This document shows, in pieces, positions 1 through 14,100 of a stretch of 64,000 bases of DNA. The DNA is from Wuchereria bancrofti (lineage: Eukaryota; Nematoda; Chromadorea; Rhabditida; Onchocercidae). A program made the translations under genes and the position numbers. The DNA lies in contig SSBO01000012.1 in assembly GCA_005281725.1 (NCBI GenBank), positions 15,835,048 to 15,899,047 of the forward strand. Direction: 5' to 3'. The notes under the pieces are model-generated. The model was given only the letters and a program-made list of their open reading frames with translations, had not been told where the DNA came from and searched no databases. Numbering within the stretch: position 1 is the first letter of the stretch; every line of letters begins with the position of its first letter.

Positions 1-524
1 TTATTTAGTTTACAAAAATGAGTATCATTATTCCAACTAAGGATAGGTAGAAACAAACTATCATTATTACAACTTAGGATAAATAGGAATCAAACTACCT
101 AAAATATTTCTTATATAAAATAGTCGTTTATTAATTCATGGGAATGATTATTAACTTATTCAAAAATTTCTATAGAAAAGAACTGATAGATGGAAAACTG
201 AACTAAACTGGTAATATGAAAATTTGTTAGTACGGTGAAAAATTCCTTAGAAATCATTTTTACTCCAAGAAGTGATTTCTTCTAGCCATCTCTTTGTAAA
301 TATTCTTCTAAAAGCTCTATCACTGATGTGGTCTCGCTATTTTACTTAACTTCTCTCTTCGCATAGTCAACGAACGGTCTTCGACCTGCTTCTTAAAATT
401 TAACAAGAAATACCAGAAGCAACGTGCTCATGAAACTTTTTCGAGAAAAGATGCCATATAAATTCCTTCTAATTGTGCGCAAAAAGGTCAGAAGAATTCC
501 ATTCTTTCTTTCTTCTGCTTTGGT
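1..524. other. Left edge, no gene recognised
   Basis: AT-rich sequence without a supportable exon. It lies beyond the outer breakpoint of the inverted copy at 525-1621 and does not match the sequence that follows the intact gene copy after 24396, so the duplication boundary is near 525. A 63-codon minus-strand reading (584-393) starts inside the duplicated segment and runs into this unrelated sequence; I do not regard it as a gene. Confidence 0.5.
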
Positions 525-1621
525 AAATGCATAGAAAAAAGATTCTACGATAAATTTGATGCACGCCGCAAAAGTGAGTTCCATTTTAAAAAAGGATCAT
601 ATTTTTGCTCTAACAAATATTTTGATTCGTTTATGAGCTTTTGGGACTATTGATAAAATTGGAAAGGCACTTTTCAACATCCGTAACCTTTAAAAAACAT
701 CTGTGGTGAATGGACGAAGAAATCAAATAAGAAGTTTAACTGCGCAGTAAGTTTAATCAAGTAGAACATGGTCCATTGGTAACTGGATAGCTAAACAAAT
801 GTCCACACTCCTCACTGGCCAACTCCCATCGATCGTCTCGCAGTACATAACGCATCCTTCAAAAGATCGCGATATCTATACTAGATTTTATAAAACAAAA
901 TTTGAAGCCTTGGACTGTTTAACAAATAATAAAATAGTAAAGGAGCACTTGGTATTAAAATCCACCACAATTCCATTAATATTGCCACTGAAATAATAGA
1001 TTTCTCCAATTTTCGGTTCTGGACAACAAATGTTGCATGTTCTCAACAATACCTCAATTCGTTCTCCAAAATGGCTGTAAAGATTGACATAAAAATTTTT
1101 TTAAAAGTGTAGAACGAATTTTATATTCCATTCTGATTAAATTAATTTCATGTATAAATCTATAAGCTTTGATGTCTTCTCTTCAAAGTTTCCCAATTCC
1201 AAAATTTTCTTCGTCAAGAAAAAATACCAAAAATCTGAAGTTGAAATCTGCAATTTTTGATTAAAATCTAACCATTTTTTTAGAACAATTTAAGCGAAGA
1301 GTCTTTCTAGAATGTACAGGTCGGATTTAAACAATATTACCAGGCATTTGCACTTTGTCTTTACATTTTGTTTCCAGTGTCTTAGCGATATTTCGATAAT
1401 GTAAATATTCCCAGCCACTCAGGTTTTCAGTCCGATAGTTTTCTACTTTTACTGTTAATCCTGCAACATTTAATTAATTTATTCTAAAGGAATTTCAGAT
1501 TCTGAATTTGTCAGTTTGAAGTGATTTGCTTTTTCAGTTATGACATATACCAAAAGAGCGCAGATAAGTGCAGCAAAGTTTGCTTTACAAAGAAAAGTCG
1601 AACGAACCAAACATGTTTTCT
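525..1621 (-). pseudogene. Inverted partial copy of the 3' end of the C3-like gene
   Basis: Read on the minus strand, this segment matches 23259-24396 over its whole length with scattered substitutions and small indels (roughly 5 percent by eye, including a 14-base indel in the last large intron). It carries the last 13 bases of the CAEASC exon, the two C345C exons and the final exon. The first C345C exon differs by a one-base insertion near 1402 and a one-base loss near 1352. The two shifts compensate, but about 17 residues between them change (F-I-I-E-I-S-L becomes L-H-Y-R-N-I-A). The alternating hydrophobic pattern of the intact copy is destroyed, so this copy looks non-functional or wrongly sequenced. 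It is cut off at the N at 1622. It could be a second, tail-truncated paralogue, an inversion by-product, or an allelic contig joined wrongly. Confidence 0.75.
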
Positions 1622-1622
1622 N
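1622..1622. other. Single undetermined base at a duplication edge
   Basis: One N directly follows the last base of the inverted copy (525-1621). The sequence after it is unrelated to the copy. Together with the N at 54285 and the gap at 46636 this looks like a contig join rather than a simple base-call failure. Confidence 0.6.
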
Positions 1623-2045
1623 TATTTTAGTCACTAATCAGTTCTCCATATTTTTATTCCAATTTTTTATATTGTTGTAAATTTAATTATTTGTGCATCA
1701 GAAAACCAGATGAGTTTCCTGAAAGTTCTTAGCACATAACAATACATTTTGTAAAACAGTAAATATTCCTTAGTGCTTTGATTTGATAAAATCATTTAAA
1801 AAATTTTTTTACTGAGCTCTTTACCCTTTTTCCGATATAAATGCAATTAATTGAAAGAGTTGGCAATTCAAATTATTGAAAAAATGGAATACATTAAAGA
1901 ATTACTAATACATTTTTAGGAGAATGGGATGTAACAAAAAATTTGTCGAGCTATGGCCACCGAATAAATATTAATAACACTGATTACTCCACCCATCATT
2001 CAATAGTTTCAATATTTTATCATCGTTCGTTTCATATCACAAAGA

Positions 2046-2128
2046 ATGAAGAAGCAAAAAACCGAGATGACAACTATGCTTTTGCTTATTTGTGTTTTAC
2101 TTTTAATGAAACTTCATCGGACTGAGCA
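2046..2128 (+). other. Exon 1: signal peptide of the C3-like protein
   Basis: The reading from the ATG at 2046 gives a short basic start (MKKQKTEM) and then a hydrophobic run TTMLLLLICVLLLM, a classic export signal. A second ATG at 2067 would leave the hydrophobic core intact, so the exact start is uncertain. The donor GTACGT at 2129 keeps phase with exon 2 (from 2398), whose first residues KPLVVTQSTLRW begin the first macroglobulin domain. The alternative donor four bases on does not keep phase. Confidence 0.75.
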
Positions 2129-5100
2129 GTACGTAAATCAGTCATATTCTTCCATCAATGCTTTATTTATTAATAAATGTTTGGCTTTTCAATAGTCTCT
2201 TGTTTCATCTGCTAGTATATTTTACAAACTCTAAACTGTCTATTTATGACAAATATACATTTAGGGATGGATAAGTTTTCTGTGCATAATTTATTAATGC
2301 ATTTTATCAAAATTGCAAGATAACATTTGAATGCTTATTAGGATTGCATTATAATATATGAGGAAATCTCAGTTCATTGTTTATGATTTTTTTGTAGGAA
2401 ACCTTTGGTTGTGACACAATCAACATTGAGATGGAATGCAACCAATGAGATGCTAATATCTGCCAGCAGTTCCGCAAATAATCTCGTTGATATTGGCATA
2501 GAAATTCATGCTTTCTACCCTTCGTTCTTAGTCTTCCGGCAAACATTACAAGGGAAAGTTGCCGGTTAATGTTCTTCCCTAATTTCCGTTTTTAGAAACA
2601 ATATATTTTATTTCTTTATTATTTATTCAAGTATAGTTGAAGTGTTAATTTGTAGATAGAAAGGATATAGGAAAGAGATGAATATGTCAATTATTGATGT
2701 TGATTGCAGGGTCACTAAATCGTGTAAAGTTCTTTGTACCGGGTGGAACAGAACGGTCTGATTCCTATCGGTTAGTGGTTCGAGCTCAGAACGACAGTGA
2801 ACTCTTTGAAGAAATAATACCGGGTGCACCCGATCTAAGAAACATTTATTTACAAACTGACAAAACCGTTTATAAACCAACTGATAATGGTATATGAATT
2901 TAAAATATTTATTAGGAATTCAACTAAATTGAAAGGCATTCATTGATAAGCTTCATCATTAAAACCCTAATGCTTTTAGATTTTTGAAATAATAATCAGA
3001 GAATAGAAGGCGAAGTTAATCTATTACTTCGGATAAAAAAAAAAGACTTCGAAATATATTTTAATATTTTTCATTTCTTATGATGCTAAGCACATGATAA
3101 AAATATTAAAAAAATCTGTTTTGCAGTTAAAGTACGAGCGTTACCACTCACTACAAACGGAAAGTTGTATGTAGGATCAGTGGATTTTGCGCTTCTGGTA
3201 TGCTGAATTGAAATACTTTTAAATGTTTATTGAATGCAAATATGCTAGACTGCTTCTACAATACTAATTCCAAATAGATCGTTCCAGATAAATTACTTCG
3301 TGAAATATAAATTTGTTTGTTTTGTATCAGTAACCGAAGCCGGCAAAGTTTTTGAGTGGAAAGGTTAATAGTTTTAGAATCCGGATGGTTTTGAACTGAT
3401 ACATAAAACCAGATCGAATTCTAAAAATCGATTTCTTGCCGTAGAGTTTCAATTGCCAGACCGCTTGGTTTTTGGAGAATGGAAGATTGTCGCACGACCA
3501 GATCGCCATAAGCCTCACACCTACTCAATTACATTTCAAGTGCAGAAATATGGTACCACTTCTTTCTTTGATTAAGGCTTTTCAAATGTTAAAGTTTATA
3601 ATAAAGAAAAATGTACAGCTTATAAATCACTAGCACGCAAGAAAAATAGCTATCTAGTTTTTCTAGATGTTGAATTCTTTTTGGTCTGAAAACCTTCGGT
3701 CCTACTTACCGAGAAAATAACTATCTAGTTTTTTTTCTTAGCATGATTCTACCTAGTTTTTTGTCGAGCTATATATATATGATTCTACCTAGCTATCTAG
3801 TTTTTTTTTCTAGTTTGATTCAATCAAATAAAATAGATTAGGTTTTACACCAAAATTAAAATCTGCTTAAAGAATAGAATAAAATATGGAAGTTTCGATA
3901 TTTTTAGAGCTATCACAGTTTCGCGTTCATACCTTGGCCAAAGAAACTGATGACATTGATCTGTATGAAATAGATGTGCTGGCAAGGTAGAATTTCCTTA
4001 AAAAATATAAACAAGAAATTACCGGAAGTAGATATGATACTGATCCAATGAATTATGCAACAATGATCATTATTTATATTAAGATTTATGGATTTATGGT
4101 GGTGATTTATAAAATGATTAGGATTTCTTTAGTTTCTTCAATTAGCGACAAGCTCATATAATAATTACTTGAGAATCTCAAAATTTAGACATACTAATGG
4201 CCGGCAAATATCGGGACAAATAACTATTTGGTGCGATTGCAATGCGAACAGCAGCAAGTCAGTGATACCGTCTGATTCGGGAAAATCATTTCTGTGCCTT
4301 CTAAAATCATCTAAGGTTAGCTTCTTTAATTTCAAGGCTAGCAAATATGGCGCTTTTAAATCCAGTTAGGATTTCTATTCCTGATTCTGTTTTCTGTCAT
4401 AATTACGTTATGATAACCGTTGTAATTTTTGTTCGAATCCGACTTCTAATTTATAAAAGATTCTACAGTAATATTTACTTTAGAATCAATTTATAATAAA
4501 CCTTTCAGTTCCAATTTGTTTCTTAAGCTATTAGGTTAATCTACTGTTTTTCATTAATACTTCTAAATTTAACAATTACAGTTGATTATTGTTTTTTAAT
4601 TATCTAAACTAAATTATTGCAATTGATCTAATTCTAGCCGATCATTATCCATTCTTTAACAATGACAATAATAACAGCATTATGAATAAACAAATTCGTT
4701 ACTGAACTTATAAATAATTATTCTTGACGGAGAACACAATAGTAAGATAGAAATTGTTTGGTTGAGATTGGAAAATAGTAAGAATTGAACTTTTGAGAAA
4801 TTGTTCTAGTTATTCACACATAAATCGACTAAGCTTTTTGAAGTATTTGATGAAAATTATCCTATGCCAGAGATTATTGCTCCTAAGGACAAGAAAATAT
4901 TTTTGAAAACGTTCTAGAAAACTTTAAAAAGTAAAGCAATCAACTGTAAAGCAAATACTCTCAGTCATTTAAAATGTGAAATGAACAATTTAATGCATAT
5001 GTTTAAGTAACACGAAATTTTTGTAGCTGCATAATTTTTCCTTGAATTAATTACAACAAATTAATTTGTGATCACTACAAGCAAAATGATTTCTCAATTG

Positions 5101-8100
5101 CTTTTTTTAACGAGAATTTCAATGCCATTTTATTTGAAATAGAACTCATATTTTTCAATATATGAACTCATTTTTCCAAATTACAATGAGTATCAAGCAT
5201 ATTACTTCTCTTGATTATGCTTAATCAGGACATTTGTCGATAAGAAATGGAATGATGCATTGTCTGCCAGTCACACTGTCAACGCAGTAGAATAAATTTC
5301 ATATATTTGAGTTTGAGTGAATGTCAGTTTGAAAGAAACATTTATTATCAATTCATTTTGTTTGTAGCAAAATAATGCATATTTTGAATAGATATTTTGT
5401 CTAAAAGGATGAAAATTGCATCAGCATTGCTTTGATCATTCAATCGGAGAAGACAATAACAAAAAGGAATGGAATTGAATCTGCAAAACTTGCAAATCTC
5501 AAAAATCCAAGCATAAAATTTAAAATATATTAAATGACAAGAAATAGAATTCGCAATAGTTCCATTCAAATCAGGTTTCTCCCGATAATCTTTACTAATA
5601 GTAGAGAAAAAGTTTGACCGAAGATCAATGATTTATAAGATTATGCTTACAGTTTTTTTGACTTCATTTAAAGATGCTTGACTTGAGGTCATGAGCCCTG
5701 AAGTGTAGGTAAGTTGTAAAAAAAATTCGGTAAACATTTTGTACAAAAACTTTCTTAAGTTAAAAGGGCAGCAAGAGGTTCGTTGCTTTGTCGTGTAATT
5801 GACGCTTAATATTACTGAAAGATTTTTCCTTTATTTAATTGTCAGGTGGAGAGGCATAATCGATTTGCATCACATGGATAGGCAAATTAACGCTTGGAAC
5901 AGCAGAACTGATTGGCACTTGGGAGGAGATGGAAAATTAGTTATGAAAGTCCTAGTCACTCTTCTCTTTCTTCAGTCTTTTCTTTCCTCTCTGTTTTTCT
6001 TTTTTTTCTAATTATAAACAAAGGTGACTAGAACTAAAGAAACTTGATTCTTCTTTTATCAAGTTGTTTTTTTTGTCAACTTTTTTTGGGCTTTTACAAC
6101 ATTTTAACATTTTTTCATTGTGCAAGCTATAAGCAAATTATATTTAAGAAATAATTTAGAATATCAAGATTAAAGCTTATATATTAAAGCTTTGCCGAGA
6201 TCATTCTCATCAGGATCAGGAATTTTCCGGAAAAACAGAACTAGCCCTTGTTCAGTAAGATTTATCCAGTTTCAACATTCCGCTATTTTTCAACGTGTTT
6301 TGGACTTTTATAATTCAGTGTTCATTTTTAAAAGAAATGAATTATTAAATTTATTTCCTAGAGAAAGTGGTGCTAATGAGTCTGTCTAAAACCATACCTA
6401 GTGTGGACAAAAAGTGGAAAACTGAAGGTTTTCTATGAAATTCTGCACACCTATTTTATCTGGTTTTTATCGTTTGCTGGAGAATTTTGTTAAATTTTCA
6501 AATTAAATATCATACTTTTGATTTGAATAGAATGTACGTTCATGTCACATTGTGTAATTGGAAATATTTTGAAAATTCGTGCAATGCTATTCGTATTTTT
6601 AAATGAGAATGCAAATTTGATGCAATTTAGATAGTATACAAAAAATTAGAAAAATTAACGGTTATTGTTATATTAGTTGGAAAACCGCTTGGCTAGTGTC
6701 TTTTTTGTTTCTGAGCCAAAGCAGAAAGGTGACAATTGTATGTGTCACATTCAAATGCCTTTCTGTGCAATCATCGAGCAAAAGCGACAAGACTAATGAA
6801 AAAGATTGGACTTGTTCCGAGCAAAGACATCCGATTTTACGGCAATTTCAGCAAAGACTAGAAATTCAACAACATTAACCGTTTTGACTGCAAATATTAT
6901 GGGAAGTACTGGAAGCACTATGATCGATGCCATTGGCATTCCAATTTTGAATCTTGATAAGAATTCAACTAGTGAAACTATTCGAGATTTGATCGTGACT
7001 TTAGGACACGCTCAAGAAATAGGTAATATAAGCACAGCAATTGAATCATCTCTGTCGACTAAGGCAGTGGATGTTGGTGGATTGTTTTCTTATCGTAGTG
7101 TTGTATCAATATTCTCTAACGGAATGACGATGATAACGATGACGATGATGATAACGATGATGCTGACAATGAAGTAACGACATCAACATCCAGAAATTAT
7201 CTGCAAGAACGGACAACACTGTACAGCTCATCATTGTCCATATTTGCCATCCGGAAATTTTTTATCCGAAAACGAAGTAACACAAATATTCTCACGGTTT
7301 GTTAATGTTAGAAGATGAACGCTTGAAAAAAGATGAATCTGGGTAAAACTAAAAAACTTTTAAATTCAGATATTTTAAAAACTGTTTAGGAGAAACATGC
7401 TTCCGTCATCCCTCGTGGCATCTACAAGATCATTTCGAAGAAGCAGTGAGAATGTTGAGACATCCTTTGGCATGAAACTGCAGATCTGCAGAATAAATTT
7501 TACTTGTTCTAGCAAATATTTTGAAGTGTAGAATCGCTTAAATTAATATTTACAAAGCTTTATTAAACATTTAATTCAAGTTTTTAAATAACCAGACTCG
7601 GATCAAATTATATTTAAAATTAAACTAAAATTCATTTTCCATTCTCCATCCTTAATTTTCTTTTTCTGTCTAAAAACTTCAAAACCTTTTTATTTCTAAA
7701 ATTTAGATTTTATAATGCTTAGGAAGATTTTAAACCCAGCATAGGAAAAAAACATATGCATTATTGGACTTTGCATCAGATAGTAAAATTTATAGAAAAA
7801 TGGACAGAAAATCTCTATTTTATTACTTATATAAAAAAAAATTAATGACAGAGTTTGCCTTATAGGTAGGAATTTATTCTGCACTTAATAGAAAGGCTCA
7901 TCATATGTAGGTTTCGTTTATGTACGTGATATAATAGCAAATGAAAGCGTTTACAATACAAATTCTTTGTTTTTTGAAGCAAAAAACTGCAACAAATTTT
8001 GGGAATTTGAACTTATAGATATGGAAATATAAAAGAAGTAAAATGGATCCAAATAAGCGACAATAACTCACAGTTAATTCCAGACTGTTTGTCAGTATCA

Positions 8101-11100
8101 ACTATTATTTATAAAGTGCAGTTTAGACAAACTTATGAAGAATGTAGAGATAGCTTTTGCTTGGTCAGCTACCGGAAATGGATTGATCGAGGTAAATACA
8201 GACCGAATTGATTTCTTAGTGAATGTATTAAGTAAAAAGAAAAACCTGAAAAAAATTAAGTGTTTAAAGTTAACTTTCACTTTATGTTCTATTGCAATGT
8301 TTCTCATTATGTTTACTTCAAATTTAAAAATCGACTTCAAAAAACTTGGAAAATATGTGGCGACAAAATGGAAACGAATGGAAGATTTTTGAAATTGTGG
8401 AGTTTCAAACGAACTCGCCCATTTGTGAATAGCAAATTAGCTGTTGTTGACGCGACGAACTGCACTTCTCATCAATATTCCGAAGTTGGAGGCAAAGTGC
8501 AGTGATGTTATGATGTTGTCATTACAACACTTTGTGGTAGTGGCAAAATAAAAGTGTGAAAGAGGAGACGGAAAAATTATGTCTGTGAAATAGTAAAGAA
8601 GACAATTTGTTAATGAAAATCATAAGAAACATGATATGAGCCAGTAAATAGCTCTCAAACTTCTTCATAATGAAGGTGTTCCGTTCAGAAGCTTCTACAT
8701 GACTGGTTAAAACGACGGTTTAGAGAATGCTAAAAGTGGATAATGACGATAGCAAAGCTAGGATCAGGTGCGATCCACACGATAATGAATAATCCCGTCA
8801 TCTATTTCTCTACTGCAACTATCACTAGAAAAATTACCGAAATTAGTAGTTGAAATATTTCGTAATCCATTGCAAATTTTTATTAATAAGCTTAAGTCTG
8901 ATCCTTTGGCATATCTTAGAAGAGTTAGTCAGTAGACATAGATAAAGGTAAAGGTTGGCACTTGCAGCGACCAAAGATAAGGATGACAGTGATCCGTATA
9001 CGGAAGTTACTCGGGTTCACTGATCCGTTTCAAGGCGATTCTACCAACTGTATAAGCAAACATCAGATTCCTTATTATCCAAACGCTTCAGTGATGACCC
9101 TCAAGGAAAATATGCCATCCCCGGAACAACCGGGTACTAGACCATCACCAGCCACTGTTTTTTTGTTGAAACAAATTTCTGAAGCTAATGTGCCCGAAGT
9201 GCATGGTGATTACGAACTTTTTTATTGCCTTTTCTTTATATTTACTAAACAACCTTTATTATTACAGGACAATTTTTTCATGAAATACGATTTAAATTCT
9301 AGATAAGTCAATTTTACGAGAAGATATCACGTGATAGTGGAAATGAAAACAATCGTTTTCTAAATTTACCAGCACCGTATCATCTATTACCTTATACACC
9401 TTACTTTCGTCAAGCGCCAATTGTGCCTCCACCAACAAGGTTGCACCTTTTTTATAACCAGTTTCTCTGACATTTCGTATTTTAATACGATTGGATTTCT
9501 CCTGCTCACTATACTATTCTGGACCTTTAACTTCTAACCTGATTCTCTCGATAACTTAATTCTCTTCTTCCAGTGCTTCTGATTAAAATTGCTAGAATTA
9601 CCAGGTACTAGCTTCTGAACAAAAGAAATATTGTTGTCGTTGATTTTGTTTCTTTTCTCCAAGCTACAGAAGGGTTTTGGTGGCTGTAATTTCTCACTGA
9701 ACTTTTATATTTCTTAATATTTAAAAGCTATTTAAATTAACTTTACTTCTAGTTCTCACAAATAAGGAACATAATCTCCATGGGATCCTGACATTACATT
9801 TTTATTTAGTTCTTCAATTAATTTGAAGTTCTGATAATTACTGGTGTCCGAAAGAAACCCCATTTTAAAAAAGTCTACGAGGTTGACTTCAATTAAAACC
9901 AAGAAAATTGAAATATAAATTTCTCTCCAAATCTGCCTTTTTTGAATTCTTACCAGAAAATCCTATGAAACTGACTCATCGAAAGTGTTTATGTTCTAAG
10001 AAATATATTTTTTGCTTTGAAACTTTCAACATTGTGATTAAGCTGTTTTAGTAAGAGGTTTACTAAAAAGGATTAAGCTTATAATTTGAATAAGTTTAGC
10101 GTTATCTAACGTTGGTAAATATCCATGGGGGTTATTATTCTGGCTTTACTATGATAGTTGAAAAGTAGCTTCAGTTAAAATATTGGCACAATTTGTCTTA
10201 TGATGCTAGGCTGGCCTTAGCCTATAATAAGAGAGGGATATACCTTTGCTCTCAATCGTACCACATGTTGCAGTGAAAAGACTTCTCTAGCTTGAGGACG
10301 TAAATCAAAGCAAACGCTAGTATTAGAGTTCTCATATCATGCAAAGCAAATCGCTTATATGAAAATATGAGTACTCATAAAATTTATATTTCTCTATCTC
10401 CCTTTATAAGTACAATATTTGACGTAATCCATCTTCTTCTTTGTAAGTGAACAAGGATGTTGTTCCAACATTAATATCTGCACTATAAGACTTTTTATGG
10501 CCATCAAAACCGATGATAGATCTTTCTGATAACTCATTTAGAATGCAGTTAAATTTGATATCAAATTAATTTGTACAAGGCTGTAGCCTGAAATATATGC
10601 AATATAATATGGAAAATTAAAATGGAAATGATATTTCTAATTAGTTAGAAGTTATAATTATTAGATTAAAATGTATGATTTAATCGCAGTGGAATGCCTT
10701 GCGTAATATTTTTATCCAATTAATTGGTATAATTGACTTTACAATTCTTACTGCAATATCTTTTTAAAAGAATTTCAGCTTTTGTTCTCTACTCTTATTT
10801 TACTTTTCACGATACTGATTGTTTGAAGCACTTATCAGTTACCGGTCTTGATCACTTAATATTATGTAATTTATTATTTGTGCTAACTTACTGTAATTTC
10901 CGTTCTAATTACTTTTAATTACTGCAATATTCACATTTACTTTATCTTTATTGGTTAGATCTTACTGATTATAGTCTCAAAAAAGGATTGCAATGCTAAA
11001 ACAGTATGCAATAACTAGAGGAAAGAAGCAACCTGGAATAAATACAAAAAATAGCATTTAATGCTGTAATCAGTTTTTCACACACCAAATCAAATGAACA

Positions 11101-14100
11101 CCTGGCTGGATACTCATTGTTTTTCATTATTTTTATCCCAATAATTCCATTTGAGAGCAGTTCGCTGAAGTATGATTTGTGGTGGATAGTTGTTGCTTTT
11201 TACAATGATCGGACAGATATTCCTAAGATATAGTAAAAATGAAACTTGTTCATAAAATGGATGTTCATAAAATGGTTTTGAGAAAAAATGGATATTACTA
11301 CAGTGCGATACTCCAGAACTTCCAAACCTTAAAATGATTCTCGTTCCAGACTTGTCTTTCCGGATAAAGTTAAAAATACGGATTCGTAACAAAGAATAGT
11401 TATAGGAGTTTATCGACAACAGAGCAAATGCCCATTCAACAACGTATTATTAATCGGTATCTGGCAAGCATGAAAATTGATGATGAGAACGGTTTTGCAG
11501 TGATAGCACGATATGAACAAGAATGCTATAAACATTTATGTGTTTCATCATATTATCCTTTGCTAACATTACCGGAACAACAACCCTGTGCTTATCTAGG
11601 AATGAGAGAGTTCAGGAAAGGTGCAGGAAGAATAGGAGATGGATTTGATACCGGATTAAGAATTGGTATGGATGCTTACTCTGTCTGCTGATTTTATTGA
11701 TTCTTCAACAGCGGAAGATCAAACAATGATATGTACCGGAAATAGCACTAACAATGACTGGTCAACAATACTGTCACCATGCAATCAGCATTACGAAATA
11801 TGGGATTGTGCCCCATTGTGGACATGGAATTTCAATTTCAAAGAATAGTGTGTGATTGCCTCAAACATTTTGGTGCAAGCTGCTTCGATGGCAGAGAAGC
11901 ACGTTCGAATACACACATTTGTATATTTTCATATTATCATTTATCATTGTGCTAATTCTTTTATCATTATACTATTACTTCACTCCCAACAGGAAGGAAA
12001 CATTTCGTTGAGTAGAAGATTCTATGCGATGCAAAAGAATTTAGTTTGAAAGAAAAGTTAAGAAAAAATTGTTAATATACATTTTTTTCTAAATTATTTC
12101 ATCCAAATGCATAAATATTTTTCAGTCATATTTCAAAAATGTCATTGGTTTAAATGTTTGGTCCAGTTTCTCAAAGTAACATAGCATTTTAAAATCTTTT
12201 CTGAGTCACAAAGTTTATTACATAAAAATGTTAAGGTTTTATCCCTTATTGTCTTACCTTTCATGAAATACCAAAGGGAAATTAGCTATGCTTTTATCAC
12301 AATCATACCGGAAGTAGATACTAGATCAGTGTAAAAGTTCCGACTATTTCATTAGTCATTTCTCAAAGTGAATGAGACGATTCTGTTCTCTACAATTAAA
12401 GTCCCTGACAGTTGTAAAATTTCTGTTTATTCTATCTGGAATAAGGAGTGAATTTCTTTAATTAAGCTGATCGTACTATGTTGAACATCGAGTATCTATT
12501 AGTACTCATAATACAATACTTACAGTTAGATTAAATAAAATGATCGACTATCAATGTTGTTCTTAATTCGCTCCCATAAATACTAAAAACGAATTTTTTA
12601 GAATATGGCGAGTTAGGAGAAGAACCAATTCGATCTACATTCAAAATTTTTCCTCAGTTAACGACTTCTTATTTTCTACTAGTTGTTGTATTCTTCTTGG
12701 AAATAGATATAGATCAGGAAAATATAAAACATCATAAGCTGCAATTTTCGGTTTAGAACTTGGTACATATCACTAGTTAGCAGTATTTATACAAACTTTT
12801 AAGATGAAAAATCAACCTCACATGATTATGTATTTACAACAGCGCCGAATTACAGTTGAGATATTTAATTTGCATTGCATTTTATCTGATAAGGTACAGA
12901 ATTTTGGTGATAATTTTTATTTTTGCAATATGAAAATTTTTATTTTGCAATATGAACTAAATGGTAAAGAAGGAAAAATTTATTAAGAACTGAAATGAAA
13001 TGATAGCTTATTGTCCAAATGGTTGAATTTCAATATGAAATGATTCTTTGAAAAATTCTTATTACCTTTAATTCTTATTATCTTTTTTTTCTTTTTAATG
13101 AAATTAGAATTAGCAACTAAATCAAATAACTCTTGTGATTAATAAATAATTTAGAAATACAATTTATTATAATTCCTTTTCTCAGCCTTTTCCCCATCTC
13201 ATTTATATGCCATCAATGTCCAGAATACTGATACTACAGCTTTAATTGTCCATTATATCCTTTTGATAATGATAATGTATAACCCAATAATTTTGTCAAA
13301 GTTCAAAATAATTGGAGTAGTTGGATAGTTGGGATAGTCAAATTCATACCTAACAGAAATTTTATTGCATTAAGATTTAATTTGAATTTAAATGCAAGTT
13401 TTTAGATAAATTCAGGTCACTGGTCTGACCACATAAACATTGTTCAATGTGATAGAAGCACTATAACCGCCCCGTCAACAAGTTTGGCCAAACTTACAGC
13501 AGAAGTGTTAGATCAGGGGACAGGAAGTCGAGTTAAACATGATATAGAAATCGATAATAGATTGACAGGTTTCGAACTCATTCCTCTGAGACCCGGATAT
13601 TATCGCGATTCTTCAAACATATATATATTGGTGAGCAGTTAAAAGATAAATACAAGCATCGGTCGACTTTTATCCAAAGGGATATTTGCTGTCTCATTTG
13701 TTTTATATGCACTCAATCTTTTCTGAGGAAGTAATCAACAGAGCCAAAGTGATTAAGAAGTACTAATCAAAATCAGTGGTACAAGCTGAATTAATTGATT
13801 TTTCTTTGATTGATTACAGTTTCAGATACAACTTCGATTATTATAGGAGAGGAGAAAATGAGATGAAAAGATTGTGATGAGAAATTGATAGATAGCACAA
13901 TGTGAATTACTTTTAAGAAAGTTTAAAAAGTAATGTAAGAATATGTTACAGATAAAATCAACAGGTCTATCTTCGATGAGGGCTCAAGAGGTGGAAATTA
14001 ATGTTCGATGCATTTCCACAGATAAAAAGCAAACTCTTAATTTGAGAAACTATAAGGGAATAATTGGATTTCTTCTAACTATACCATTTTCATCCAGCTT

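Noticed and set aside
1943..2125. 60-codon + strand ORF overlapping the C3-like first exon
   Set aside because: A different frame from the signal-peptide reading, with no continuation.
8135..8392. 85-codon + strand ORF in the nested locus
   Set aside because: It reads through the donor GTAAAT at 8192 into intron-like AT-rich sequence; the splice-bounded frame at 8122-8191 fits better.
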